Assembly (NCBI RefSeq): GCF_035594125.1
Contig: NC_087198.1
Location: forward strand, 1,524,599-1,588,598
Direction: 5' to 3'
DNA length: 64,000 nucleotides
Source of the DNA: Scylla paramamosain
Taxonomy: Eukaryota; Arthropoda; Malacostraca; Decapoda; Portunidae
Below are positions 1 to 13,200 of the stretch, one piece after another. The notes under the pieces are model-generated. The model saw only the letters and a list, made by a program, of their open reading frames with translations, made no database searches and was not told the DNA's origin. Position numbers and translations under genes: made by a program. Within the stretch, counting starts at the first letter, position 1. Every line of letters begins with the position of its first letter.

Positions 1-3000
1 TGGCATCTCGGTACCTATGAAGGTTAATAACAAAAAAAGTCCTTTTATTTATTTATTTTTTATTTTTTTATTTTTTCTAAATAACGAGTGTTACATGTGG
101 GTTTTAGATTTTTATTAGTTAAGGAACTTAAAACACTCATAATACACGTTTCTCGTAATGTCTTAACGTTTCCCAAACATAATGTTCTTTGTATGTATTT
201 AAGCGTTTTTATAGATAACATTATCAAAAACACAAAATACATCTTTTTGGTAATGTTATTCTGTTTCTCCATAAGGTTTGTTTTCCATGCGTTTTAGCGG
301 TTTGGTATGTGAGGAGCTCAAAAACACATATTGGCAAGTTCTTGGTAAAAATTGGTTTTACTCCTATGTAATGTGATTGCCCTGCTATTTAGTATTTCAT
401 TGCCTAACATGCTGAAAAAAACAATTAAAACACTCTTCTGGTAATGTCATTTCTTTCAATCATCAAGCTAGGTTCGCATGCTATTTAGGGAATTGCTAAC
501 TAGGAATATGAAAAACACTCAAAATACATGCATTTGCTAAGGTTGTTCTGTTTCTCAATTAAAATTGTTATTCATGAGTTTCAGCATTTTTGTATCTAAG
601 AAACTTCTTTATATACACGAGTTTTTGCGTTTTTCTACGTAAAACACTGAGAAGATACATTTTTAGTAATTTTGTTTTGGATTCCCATATAGAGTGAGTT
701 TCTTATTATTTATCGTTTTGGTGCCTAAGATGCTGAAAAACACTCAAAAGACAGATTTCTGGTAAGGTCGTTTAATTTCCTCATATAGGAGGCTTTGCAT
801 GCACTTTAGGGTTTGGTACATAACATTCCGAAAAAAAAAGCTAAAATTAACTTTTTTGATAATATTCTTTGGTTCATAAAATTTTCCTGAATTTTCCCAG
901 AATTTTGGCATCTCGGTACCTATGAAGATGAAAATAAAAAATTCCTATTTTTTTTCTAAATATAGAGTGTTATTTGTGGGTTTTAGCTTTTTGGTACTTT
1001 GGGAACTTAAAAAAAAACACTGATAATCCACGTTTTTCGTAATGTCCTGTTTCCCAAACATAATGTTCTTTGCATGTATTTAAGCGTTTTTTAGAGATAA
1101 CATGATAAAAACACCCAAATTACACGTTTTTGGTAGTGTTATTCTGTTTCTCCATAAAGTTTGTTTTGCATGCGTTTTAGCGGTTTTGTATATAAGGAGC
1201 TCAAAAACATTTAAAGACAAGTTCTTGGTAAAAATTGGTTTTATTCCAATGAAAAGTGATTGCCCTGCTTTTTAGTGCTTTATTGCCTATCACGCTCAAA
1301 AACATTCAAAGGACATTTTTCTAAAAATGTCATGATTTCCCATATAAATCTGGTTTCGCATGAAATTTGCGTTTTTAGTAACTAAGAATATGAAAAACAC
1401 TCAAAACACACGAATTTGGTAAGGTTGTTCTGTTTCTCAATTAAGAGTGTTTTTCATGAGTTTCATCATTTTGGTATCTAGGAAACTTTTCCATATACAC
1501 GTGTTTTTGCGTTTTTTGTCTTGTTGTTCTTTTGAACTATAATACACTCATTATAAACTTTTCTTGCAATGTCCCTCTGTTTTCCAATATAGAGTGCTTT
1601 GTATCAAGTTTAGCATTTTTTTGTAGGTAACAAGCTCAAAAACACTCAAAATATACCTTTTTGGTAGTGTTTTTTCTATTTCTTGATATTGGTTGGTTTG
1701 CATCCATTTTAGCGTTTTTCTACGTAAAACACTGGGAAGACACGTTTTCAGTATTTTTTTGGGGGGATTCCAATATAAAGTGAGTTCCTTATTTATTTAT
1801 CTTTTTGGTGCCTAACATTCTGAAAAACACTCAAAAGACAGATTTCTTTTAAGGTCGTTTAATTTCCTCATATAGGAGGCTTTGCATGCACTTTAGGGTT
1901 TGGTATATACCAGTCCGAGAAAAAAAAAAAACTAAAATTAACTTTTTTGATAATTTTCTTTTATCATATAATAGCCCGGAATTTCCCCAGAATTTTGGCA
2001 TCTCGGTATCTATGAAGATGATTAACAAAAAAATAAATAAATCCTATTTTTATATTTTTTATTTATTTAGTTTTTCCAAATAAAGAGAGTTATTTATGGG
2101 TTTTAGCTTTTTAATACTTAAGGAACTTAAAAACACTCATAATACATATTTCTCGTAATGTCCCTTCGTTTCCCAAACATAAGGTTCTTTGCATGTATTT
2201 AAATACATGTTTTTTGGTAATGTTATTCTTTTTGTCCATAAAAGGTGTTTTGCATGCATTTTAGCGTTTTGGTATGTAATGATCTCAAAAACACCTAAAA
2301 TCAAGTTCTTGGTAAAAGTTGGTTTTGTTCCCATGTAATGTGATTGCCCTGCTTTTTAGTGGTTTATTGCCTAACCCTCTCAAAAACACTCGAAAGACAT
2401 TTTCTGGTAATATTATTTTTTTTCCGCATGGAATTTGGGGTTTTGGTAACTAAAAATGTGAAAAACACTCAAAATACAGGCATTTAGTAAGGTTGTTCTG
2501 TATTTTAATTAAAAGTGTTATTCATGAGCTTCAGTATTTTGGTATGTAAGAAACTTCTCTAATACACACATTTGCTAAGGTAGTTCTGTTTCTCAATTAA
2601 AAGTGTTATTCATGAGTTTCAGCATTTTGGTATGTAAGAAACTTCTTTATGTACATGAGTTTTTGAGTTTTTTGCCTTGTGGTTCTTGTGAAACTATAAA
2701 ACACTCATTATACACATTTCTTGTAATGCCTTTCTCTTTCCTAATATAGAGTGCGTTTCATCCATTTTCGAAATTTTTTGTTGGTAACAAGCTCAAAAAC
2801 ACATAAAAATATATCTTTTTGGTAATGTTATTCTATTTCTTCATATTGGTTGGTTTGCATCCGTTTTACCGTTTTTCTACATAAATCACTGAAAAGACAC
2901 GTTTTCAGTAATATTGTTGAAATTGCTGAAAAAAAAACACTCAAACGACAGGTTTCTGGTAAATTCGAGTAATTTCTCCATATAGGTGGCTTTGCATGCA

Positions 3001-6000
3001 CTTCAGGGTTTGCAACATAACTCCGGAAAAAAGCCAAGATTATTTTTTTCATAATGATTTTTTTTTACAAAATTTCCCTGCATTTTTCCAGAATTTGGTA
3101 TCTCGGTACCTATGAAGATGAATAACAATTTTTTTTTCTTTATAAAGTATTATTTGTGAGTTTTAGCTTTTTGGTAATTAAGGAACTTAAAAACACTCAT
3201 AATACATAATTTTCGTAATGTCCTTTTCTTGTACAAACATGGGTTCTTTACATGTAATTAAGCGTTTTTATAGGTAACATGATCAAAAACACTCAAAATA
3301 CATATTTTTGGTAATGTTATTCTGTTTCTCCATAAAGGGTGTTTTTACATGCGTTTTAGCGTTTTGGTATGTAAGGAGTTAAAAAATTACTTAAAGGCAA
3401 GTTTTTCGTAAAAGTTGGTTTTATTCCCAAGTAATGTGATAGTTCTGCTTTTTAGTGCTTTGTTGCTTCACGCTTAAAAACACTCAAAAGACATTTTTTC
3501 TGGTAATGTCATTTTTTTTCCAACATAAAGCTAGTTTCGCATGTAATTTGGCAATTTCGTAACTATGAATGTGAAAAACTCAAAATACACAATTTGGTAG
3601 GGTAGTTCTGTTTCTCGATTAAAAGTGTTTTTCATGCATTTCATCATTTTTGTATGTAAGAAACTTCTCTATATACACAAGTTTTTGCGTTTATTGCCTT
3701 GTGGTTCTTGTTAAACTATAAAACACTAATTATACACGTTTCTCGTAATGTTCTTTTGTTTCCTAATATAGAGTGTTTTCCATCCATTTTTGCATTTTTT
3801 GTAGGTAACAAGCATAAAAACACTCAAAAATGTATCTTTTTGGTAATGTTATTCTATTTCTTCACATTGGTTGGTTTGCATCTGTTTTAGCTTTTTTCTT
3901 CGTAAATCTCTGAAAAGACTCGTTTTCAGTAATTTTGTTCAAATTAATTCTCGTACAGGTTTCTGGTAAAATTGTGTAATTTTCCCATATAGGTGGCTTT
4001 GCATGCACCTTAGGAAAAAAGCTAAAATTATTTTTTTATATAATTTTTTTTCTTTACCTAATTTCCCTGAATTTTGCCAGAATTTTGGCATCTCGGTACC
4101 TATGAAGAGAAAAACAAAAAAAAAAATTTTGTATTCATTTATTTATTTTTTTTTTCTCTATAAAGCGTGTTATTTGTGTGTTTTAGCTTTTTGGTACTTA
4201 AGGAACGTAAAAACTCTCATAATACACAATTTTCGAAATATCCTTTCGTTTCACAAACATAGGGTTCTTTGCATGTATTTTAGCGTTTTTATAGCTAACA
4301 TGATCAAAAATACTTAAAATTCATGCTTTTGGTAATGTTATTTTGTTTTTCCATAAAGGGTGTTTTGCATGCGTTTAAGCGTTTTGTTATATAAGGAGGT
4401 AAAAACACTTAAAGGCATATTTTTGGTAAAAGTTGGTTTTATTCCCACGTAATGTGATTGTTCTCCTTTTTAGTGCCTTGTTGTATATCACGCTCTAAAA
4501 CACTCAAGACACTTTTCTGGTAATGTCATTTTTTTCCCACATAAAACTAATTTCACTTGTAATTTCGGATTTTCGTAACTAAGAATGTGAAAAACACTCA
4601 AAATACTCACATTTGGTAAGATAGTTCTGTTTCTCAATTAAAAGTCTTATTGATGAGTTTCAGCATTTTGGAATATAAGAAACTTCTTTATATACACGAA
4701 TTTTTGCGTTTTTTGCCTTGTGGTTCTTGTGAAACTATAAAACACTCATTATACACGTTTCTTGTAATGTCCTTTTGCTTCTCAATATAGAGTGCTTTCC
4801 ATCCATTTTCGATTTTTTTGTAGGTAACAATTTCAAAAACACTCAAAATATACCTTTTTGGTAATGTTATTCTATTTCTTCATTTTGGTTGGTTTGCATC
4901 CGTTTTAGCGTTATTGTACGTAAAACTCCGAAAAGACACGTTTTCAGTAATTGTGTGTTGGATTCCCATATAGATTGACTTCCTTGGGTTTTATCGTGTT
5001 GGTTCGTAACATGCTGAAAAACACTCATAAGACAGTTTTTTGGCAAAGAGGTTTAATTTTTCCATATAGGTGGCTTTGCATGCACTTTAGGGGTTTGGTA
5101 CATAACAGTCCGAAAAAAAAAGGCTAAATTTAACTTTTTTGATAATGTTCTTATTTCATATAATTTCCTGAACTTTGACCGAATTTTGGCACCTCGTTAC
5201 CTGTGAATATGAATAAGAATGAAAAAAAATATCGTATTTTTTTAATTTCTTTATTTATTTTTTCTCAATAAAGAGTGTAATTTGTGGCTTTTAGCTTTTT
5301 CGTACTTAATGAACTTAAAAACACTCATAATACACTTTTCTCGTTATGTCCTTTCGTTCCCAAAAATAGGGTTGTTTGCATGTACTTAAGCGTTTTTATT
5401 GGTAACATGATCAAAAACACTCAAAAAACATGTTTTTGGTAATGTTATTCTGTTTCACAATATAGTGTATTTTGCATGCGTTTTAGTGTTTTGGTATATA
5501 AGGAGCTCAAAAGCACTTATAAGCAAGTCCTTATTAAAAATTGGTTTTATTCCAATGTAATATCATTGCCCTGCTTTTTAGTGCTTTATTACCTAACACG
5601 CTCAAAAACACTCAACAGACATTTTTCTGGTAATGTTATTTTTTTCCCACATAAAGCTGGTTTCGCATGGAATTTGGGGTTTTGGTAACTAAGAATGTGA
5701 AAAGAACTCAAAATACACACTTTTAGTAAGATTGTTCTGTTTCTCAATTAAGAGTGTTGTTTCAGTATTTCAGTTTCAGCATTTTGGTATCTAGGAAACT
5801 TCTTCATATACACTAGTTTTTGCATTTTTTACCTTGTGCTTCTTTTAAACTATTAAACACTCATTATACACTTTTCTGGCAATGTCCTTTTCTTTCCCAT
5901 TATAGAGTGCTTTACATTAATTTTCGTGTTTTTTTTTTTTTCATAGGTAACAAGCTCAAAAACACTCAAAATATACCTTTTTGGTAATGTTTTTCTATTT

Positions 6001-8185
6001 CTTTATATTAGTTTGTTTGCATCCGTTTTAGCGTTTTTCTACGTAAAACACTGAGAAGACAAGTTTTCAGTAACTTTTTTTTTTAATTCCCATATAGAGT
6101 GACTTCCTTATTATTTATTGCTGAAGAACACTCAAAAGAGAGATTTCTGATAAGGTCGTTTAATTTCCTCATATAGGAGGCTTTGCATGCACTTTAGTGT
6201 TTGGTACATAAGTCCCCCCCAAAAAAAGCTAAAATTAACTTTTTTGATAATATTCTTTTATCATATAATTGCGGTGAATTTTTACCAGAATTTTGGCATC
6301 TCGGTACCTATGAAGATAAATAAAAAAAAAAAACTATTTTTTTTTTTATTTATTTATTTATTTTTTCTCAATGAAGAGTGTTATTTATGGGATTTACCTT
6401 TTTGGTACTTATGGAACTTAAAAACACTCATAATACGCGTTTCTTGTAATGTCCTTTCGTTTCCCAAACAAAAGGTTCTTTGCATATATTTAAGCGTTTT
6501 TATAGATAATATGATCAAAAACACTCAAAATACTAGGTTTTGGTAATGTTATTCTGTTTCTCCATAAAGTGTGTTTTGCATGCGTTTTAGCAGTTTTGTA
6601 TATAAGGAGCTCAAAAACACTTATGGCAAGTTCTTGGTAAAAAATTATTTTATTCCAATGTAATGTGATTGCCCTGCTTTTGAGTGGTTTATTACCTATC
6701 ACGCTGAAAAACACTCAAAAGACACTTTTCTGGTAAATTCTTTTTTTTTCCCCACAAAGCTATTTTCGCATGTAATTTGGGGTTTTTGGTAACAAAGAAT
6801 TTGAAAAAACACTTAAATTCCACGCATTTAGTAAGGTTGTTCTGTTTCTCAACTAAGAGTGTTATTCATTTTGGTATCTAGGAAATCTCTCCATATACAC
6901 GAGTTTTTGCGTTGTTTGCTTTGTGGTTCTTTTGAACTATAAAACACTCAATATACACTTTTCTTGCAATGTCCTCTTGTTTCCCAATATAGAGTGCTTT
7001 GCATCAATTTTCGCGTTTTTGTAGGTAAAAAGATCAAAAACACTCAAAATATACCTTTTTGGAAACGTTTTACTATTTCTTGATATAGGTTGGTTTGCAT
7101 CCGTTTTAACGTTTTTCTACGTAAAACACTGAGAAGACACGTTTTCTGTAACTTTGTTTTGGATTCCCATATAGAGTAAGTTTTTTATTATTTATCGTCT
7201 CGGTGCCTAACATGCTAAAAAACACACAAAACACAGATTTCTGGTAAGATCGTTTAATTTCTTCATAATGAAGGCTTTGCATGCACTTTAGTGTTTGGTA
7301 CATGTCCGAGCAAAAAAAGCTGAAATTAACTTTTTTGATAATATTCTTTTATCACATAATTGCCCTGAATTTTCCCAGAATTTTGTCATCTCCGTACCTA
7401 TGAAAATGAATAAAAAAAAATCATATTTATTTTATTTTTTTATTATTTATTTTTTAAATGAAGAGCGTTATTTGTGGGTTTTAGCTTTTTGGTACTAAAG
7501 GAACTTAAAAAAACATTCATAATACATGTTTCTCGTAATGTCCTTTCGTTTCCCAAATATAAGGTTCTTTGCATGTATTTAAGCGTTTTTATAAATAACA
7601 TGATCAAAAACACTTAAAATACATGTATTTGGTAATGTTTTTCTGTTTCTCCATAAAATGTATTTTGCATAGAGTTTTGGTATATAAGGAGCTCAAAAAC
7701 ACTTAACTTTTTTGATAATATTCTTTTATCACATAATTGCCCTGAATTTTCCCAGAATTTTGTCATCTCCGTACCTATGAAAATGAATAACAAAAAATCA
7801 TATTTATTTTATTTTTTTATTATTTATTTTTTAAATGAAGAGCGTTATTTGTGGGTTTTAGCTTTTAGGTACTAAAGGAACTTAAAAAAACATTCATAAT
7901 ACATGTTTCTCGTAATGTCCTTTCGTTTCCCAAATATAAGGTTCTTTGCATGTATTTAAGCGTTTTTATAAATAACATGATCAAAAACACTTAAAATACA
8001 TGTATTTGGTAATGTTTTTCTGTTTCTCCATAAAATGTATTTTGCATAGAGTTTTGGTATATAAGGAGCTCAAAAACACTTAAAGGCATGTTCTTGGTAA
8101 AATTTGGTTTTATTCCCATGTAATGTGATTGCCCTGGCTTTTAGTGCTTTATTTTCATAACACGCTCAAAAAATACTAAAAAAAA
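1..8185 (+). repeat. Satellite HOR array, forward block 1
   Basis: Head-to-tail copies of a ~1.09-kb higher-order repeat. The landmark TTTTGGCATCTCGGTACC (or a close variant) lies at about 2, 907, 1997, 3097, 4087, 5188, 6295, 7385 and 7762, giving intervals near 1.0-1.1 kb except the last, which is a local duplication. Variants differ recognisably. Copies at 907, 1997, 6295 and 7385 carry CATATAGGAGGC (type a). The copy at 3097 carries CTCCGGAAAAAAG and lacks about half a monomer (type b). The copy at 5188 ends ATATCGTATT after an AAGAATGAAA spacer (type c). No start codon or frame is conserved between copies, so the short open frames here are not genes. No function is recognisable. Confidence 0.9.
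7328..8081 (+). repeat. Recent 377-bp tandem duplication inside a HOR
   Basis: Two adjacent copies, 7328-7704 and 7705-8081, cover the landmark monomers plus the next two monomers. By eye they differ only at a few sites: one base in the A-run and TTTTTGGTAC against TTTTAGGTAC. The shared private variants (TTTTGTCATCTCCGTACC, GAAGAGCGTTATTTG, TTTTGCATAGAG) do not occur together elsewhere in the window. This is therefore a local, recent duplication, consistent with unequal exchange or replication slippage. Confidence 0.93.
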
Positions 8186-8690
8186 CATGCAAAGCCTCCC
8201 ATATGAAGAAATTAAAGACCTTACCAGAAATCTGTCTTTTGAGTGTTTTTCAGCTTGTTAGGCACCAAAAAGATAAATAATAAGGAACTCACTCTATGTG
8301 GGAATCCAAAAAAAATTACTGAAAATGTGTCTTTACGTAGAAAAACGTAGAAAACGTAGAAAACGTAGAAAACGTAGAAAAACGTTGAAATTGATGCAAA
8401 CCAACCAATATCAAGAAGCAGAAAAACATTACCAAAAATGTATATTTTGAGTGTTTTTGAGCTTGTTACCTACAAAAAAAAAAACGCAAAAAATTGATAC
8501 AAAGCACTTTATATTGGGAAACAAAGGGACATTGCGAGAAAAGTGTATAATGAATGTTTTATAGTTCAAAAAAACACAAGGCAAGAAACGCAAAAACTCG
8601 TGTATATGGAGAAGTTTCCTAGATACCAAAATGCTGAAACTCATGAATAACACTCTTAATTGAGAAAAAACAACCTTACTAAATGCGTGT
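8186..8690 (-). repeat. Inverted HOR segment 1
   Basis: Here the repeat runs on the opposite strand. The left edge reads CATGCAAAGCCTCCCATATG, the reverse complement of the forward CATATGGGAGGCTTTGCATG. The right edge reads CTTACTAAATGCGTG, the reverse complement of CACGCATTTAGTAAG. It covers about five and a half monomers (F to the start of J in the scheme given for 26485-27601). The forward D monomer precedes it, and TCAAAAACACTAAAAGGCAG followed by a forward D monomer follows it, so the intervening K, B and part of C are missing. The same breakpoints recur in three other segments. Confidence 0.92.
8336..8386. repeat. Short minisatellite, about 5 copies of a 9-10 bp unit
   Basis: The unit GAAAACGTA is repeated about five times at the place where the inverted H monomer normally has a single ACGTAGAAAAACGC. 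It is absent from the other three inverted segments, so it is a private slippage expansion. Confidence 0.9.
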
Positions 8691-10098
8691 CAAAAACACT
8701 AAAAGGCAGGTCCTTCGTAAAAGTTAGTTTTATTTCCATGTAATGTGATTGCTCTGCTTTTTAGTGCTTTATTGCCTAACAGTCTCAAAAACACTCAAAG
8801 TCACTTTTCTGGTAATGTCATTTTCCCATATAAAGCTAGTTTCGCATGGAATTTGGGATTCTGGTAACTAAGAAAGTAAAAAAAACACTCAAAATACACG
8901 CATTCACTAAGGTTGCTCTGTTTCTTGATTAAGAAAGTTATTCATGAGTTTCAGGATTTTGGTATCTTGGAATCTTCTCCACACATACGAGTTTTTGCGT
9001 TGTTTGCCTTGTGATTCTGGTGAAACTATAAAACACTCATTATACACGTTTTTCGTTATGTCCTTTTTTTTCCTAATATACAGTGCTTTCCATCCATTTT
9101 TGTGTTTTTTTTTTTATGTAACAAGATAAAAAACACACAAAATATACTTTTCTGGTAATATTATTCTATTTTTTTTTTTCATATTGGTTGGTTTGCATTC
9201 GTTTTAGCGTGTTTCTACGTAAATCTTTTAAAAGAGACGTTTTCAATAATTTTGTTTTGGATTTCCATATAGAGTGACTTTCATATTATCTATCGTTTTG
9301 GTACCTAACATGCGAAAAAAACACTCAAAAGACAGGTTTCTTGTAAAGTCGTTAAATTTTCCGAAATAGGTGGCTTTGCATACACTTTATGATTTGGTAC
9401 ATAACTCCGAAAAAAGGTAAAATTATCTTTTTCGATAATGTTCTTTTTTCCACATAATTTCCCTGAATTTTGACAGAATTTTGGTATCTTGGTACCTATG
9501 AACATCAATAACAAAAAATTTATTGTTATTTATTGTAATTTATGTTATTTGTAGGTTTTAACGTTTTGGTACTTAAGGAACTTAAAAACATTCATAATAC
9601 ACATTTCTCGTAATGTCCTTTCGTTTCCCAAATATAGGGATCTTTGCATGTATTTAAGTGTTTTTATTGGTAACATGATAAAAAAAACACTCAAAAACAC
9701 TTGTTTTCAGATAATGTTATTCTGCTTCTCCATAAAGGAGTCTTTTGCATGCGTTTTAGCGATTTGTTATGTAAGGAGCTGAAAAACACTTCAAGGCAAG
9801 TTCTTGGTAAAAGTTGGTTTTATTCCAATGTAATATGATTGCCCTGCTTTTTAGTGCTTTATTGCCTAACACGTTCAAAAACACTCAAAAGACACTTCTG
9901 GTAATGTCAGTTTTTTTTTTCACACATAAAGCTAGTTTCGCATGTTATTTGGGGTTTTGCTAAGAATGTGAAAAAACACTCAAAATACACGCATTTGGTA
10001 ATGTTGTTCTGTTTCTCAATTAAGATTGTTATTCATGAGTTTCAGCAATTTGGTATCTAAGAAACTTCTTTATATACACGAGTTTTTGCGTTTTTTGC

Positions 10099-10122
10099 CT
10101 TGTGCTTCTTGTGAACCACAAG
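10099..10122. repeat. Type-e hairpin variant (first of six)
   Basis: In type-e HORs the half monomer reads CTTGTGGTTCTTGTGAACCACAAG or close to it, a 10-bp stem with a 4-nt loop, instead of the usual CTTGTGGTTCTTGTGAAACT. This copy has one stem mismatch (CTTGTGCTTC). Other copies are at 13116-13139, 25851-25874, 30832-30855, 42623-42646 and 59807-59830. The extra bases mirror those just upstream, as expected from fold-back template switching. Confidence 0.85.
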
Positions 10123-10196
10123 TTTTTTGCCGGAAAATAATAAGACACTCATTATACACGTTTCTCGTAATGTACTTTTCTTTCCCAATAGGATTC

Positions 10197-10241
10197 TTCG
10201 CGAAATTTCGCGAAAATGGATGCTTTGCATCCATTTTCGCG
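10197..10241. repeat. Twin perfect palindromes
   Basis: An 18-bp perfect palindrome, TTCGCGAAATTTCGCGAA (10197-10214), overlaps a 33-bp hairpin at 10209-10241 with a 15-bp stem (CGCGAAAATGGATGC and its complement) and a TTT loop. They sit in monomer G, where other copies have only the right arm (GCATCCATTTTCGCG). The left arm is an added inverted copy of the right arm, so a fold-back duplication explains it. The GC content of the arms stands out in this AT-rich DNA. Confidence 0.93.
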
Positions 10242-13200
10242 TTTTTTGTTCAAAGCTCAAAAACACTCAAGATATACCTTTTTGGTCATGTTATTCTATT
10301 TCTTCATATTGGTTGGTTTGCATTCGTTTTAGCGTTTTTCTACGTAAAACAACGAAAAGACACGTTTTCAGTCATTTTGTTTTCGATTCCCAAAGAATAT
10401 TGACAGAATTTTGGCATCTTACTACCTAATGAAGATGAATAAAAAAAAAAATTATTTTATTTTTTTCTCTATAAAGAGTGTTAATTGTGAGTTTTAGCTT
10501 TTTTGGTACTTGAACTTAAAAACACTCATAATACACGTTTCTCGTAATGTCCTTTCGTTTCACAAATATAAGGTTCTTTGCATGTATTTAAGCTTTTTTA
10601 TAAATAACATGATCAAAAACACTCAAATTACATGTTTTTGCTAATGTCTCTCCATAAAGGTTGTTTTGCATGCGTTTTAGTTTTTCGGTATGTATGGAGT
10701 TACAAAAAACACTTCAAGGCAAGTTCTTCGTAAAAGTTGGTTTTATTCCCATGTAATGTGATTGTTCTGCTTTTTAGTGCTTTGTTGCACATCACGCTCA
10801 AAAACACTCAAAACACACTTTTCTGGTAATATTTTTTTTCCCCACATAAAGCTAGTTTCGCATGTAATTTGGGATTTTCGTAACTAAGAATGTGAAATAC
10901 ACTCAAAATACACACATTTGGTAAGGTAGTCCTGTCTTTCTATTAAAAGTGTTATTCATGCATTTCAGCATTTTGGTATGTAAGAAACTTCTCTATATAC
11001 AAGAGTTTTTGCGTTTTTTGCCTTGTGGTTCCTGTGAAATTATAAAACACTCATTATACAAGTTTCTCATAATGTTCTTTTGTTTCCCAATATAGAGTGC
11101 TTTCCATCCATTTTCGCATTTTTTGTAGGTAACAAGCTGAAAAACTCTCAAAATATATCTTTTTGGTAATGTTATTCTATTTCTTCATATTGGTTGGTTT
11201 GTTTCCGTTTTAGCGTTTTTCTTCGTAAATCACTGAAAAGACACGTTTTCAGTAATATTGTTGAAATTGCTGAAAAACACTCAAAAGACAGATTTCTGGT
11301 AAAGTCGTGTAATTTCCCCATATAGGTGGCTTTGCATGCACTTCTGGGTTTGGTACATAATTCCGGAAAAAAGTTAAATTTTTTTTATAATGTTTTTTTT
11401 TTTACATAATTTCGCTGAATTTTGCCTGAATTTTGGCATCTTCATACCTATGTAGATGAATAAAAAAAATCTATTTTTTTAGTTATTTATTTTTTCTCTC
11501 TTTCTGGGTTTTAGTTTTTTGGTACTTAAGGAACTTAAAAATAATCATAATACACGATTTTCGTAATGTCCTTTCGTTTAACAGAAATAGGGTTCTTTGC
11601 ATGTATTTAAGCGTTTTTATAGGTAACATGATCAAAAACACAAAATGTTTTGGTAATGTTATTCGGTTTCTCCATAAAGGGTGTTTTGCATGCGTTTTAG
11701 CGTTTTGGTATGTAAGGAGTTAAAAACACTTAAAGGCAAGTTCTTCGTAAAAGTTGGTTTTATTCCTATTTAATGTGATTATTCTGCTTTTTAGTGCTTT
11801 GTTACATATCACACTCAAAAACACTCAAAAGACACTTTTTAGATAATGTCATTTTTTTCCCACATAAGGCTAGTTTCACATGTAATTTGGTATTTATGTA
11901 ACTAAGAATGTGAAAAAACACTCAAAATACACACATTTGGTAAGGTAGTTCTGTTTTTCCATTAAAAGTGTTATTCATGAGTTTTAGCGTTTTGGTATAT
12001 AAGAAACTTCTCTATATACACGAGTTTTTGCGTTTTTTGTCTTGTGGTTCTTGTGAAACTATAAAACAATCATTACACACGTTTCTCTAAATGTCCTTTT
12101 GCTTCCCAATATAGAGTGCTTTCCAAATATATGCGCGTTTTTTTTTGTAGGTAAAAAGCTCAAAAACACCTTTTGGTAATGTTATTCTATTTCTTTATAT
12201 TTGTTGGTTTGCATCCGTTTTAGCGTTTTTCTACGTAAAACACTGAAAAGACACGTCTTCAGTAATTTTGTTTTTTGATTCACATATTGACTGACTTCCA
12301 TATTATTTATCGTTTTGGTGCCTAACATGCTGAAAAACACTGAAAAGACAGGTTTCTGGTAAAGTCGTTTAACTTCCTTATGGAGGTGGCATGCACTTTA
12401 GAGTTTGGTACATAACAATCCGAAAAAGACTTACTTAACTTTTTTGAATAATGTTCTTTTTTCCAGATAAATTCCCTGAATTTTGGCAGAATATTGGCAT
12501 CTTGGTAAAAATGAAAATGAATTTAAAATAAAGCTATTTTTATTTATTTTTTTTTTTTCTCTATAAAGAATGTAATTTGTGGGTTTTAACGTTTTGGTAC
12601 TTAAGGAACTTAAAAACGGACCTAATACACGTTCCTCGTAATGTCCTTTCGTTTTCCAAACATAGGGTTCTTTGCATGTATTTAAGCGTTTTTGTAGTTA
12701 GCATGATCAAAAACACTTAAAACACATGTTTTTAGTAATGTTATTCTGCATCTCCATAAAGTAGTTTTTTGCATGCGTTTTAGCGTTTTGGTTTGTAAGG
12801 TCAAAAACACTTCAAGGCAGGTTCTTGGTAAAAGTTGGTTTTATTCCCATGTAATATGTTTGCCCTGTTTTTTTTTGTGATTAATTGTCTAACATGCTCA
12901 AAAACACTCAAAAGACACTTCTAATAATGTCATTTTTTTTCCAACATAGTTTCGCGTGCTCTTTCGGGTTTTTCTAACTATGAATGTGAAAAACAATCAA
13001 AATACACGCATTTAGTAAGGTTGTTCTGTTTCTCAATTAATATTGTTATTCAAGAGTTTAAGCATTTTGGTATCCAAGAAACTTCTTTATATACACGAGT
13101 TTTTGCGTTTGTTGCCTTGTGGTTCTTGTGAACCACAAGTTCTTTTGCTCAAAAATAATAGAACACTCATTATACAAGTTTTTCGTAATGTCCTTTTGTT

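Noticed and set aside
8186..8690. Possible terminal-inverted-repeat DNA transposon
   Set aside because: The reversed piece is entirely satellite, with no unique interior, no transposase and no target-site duplication seen. Inversion within the array explains it.
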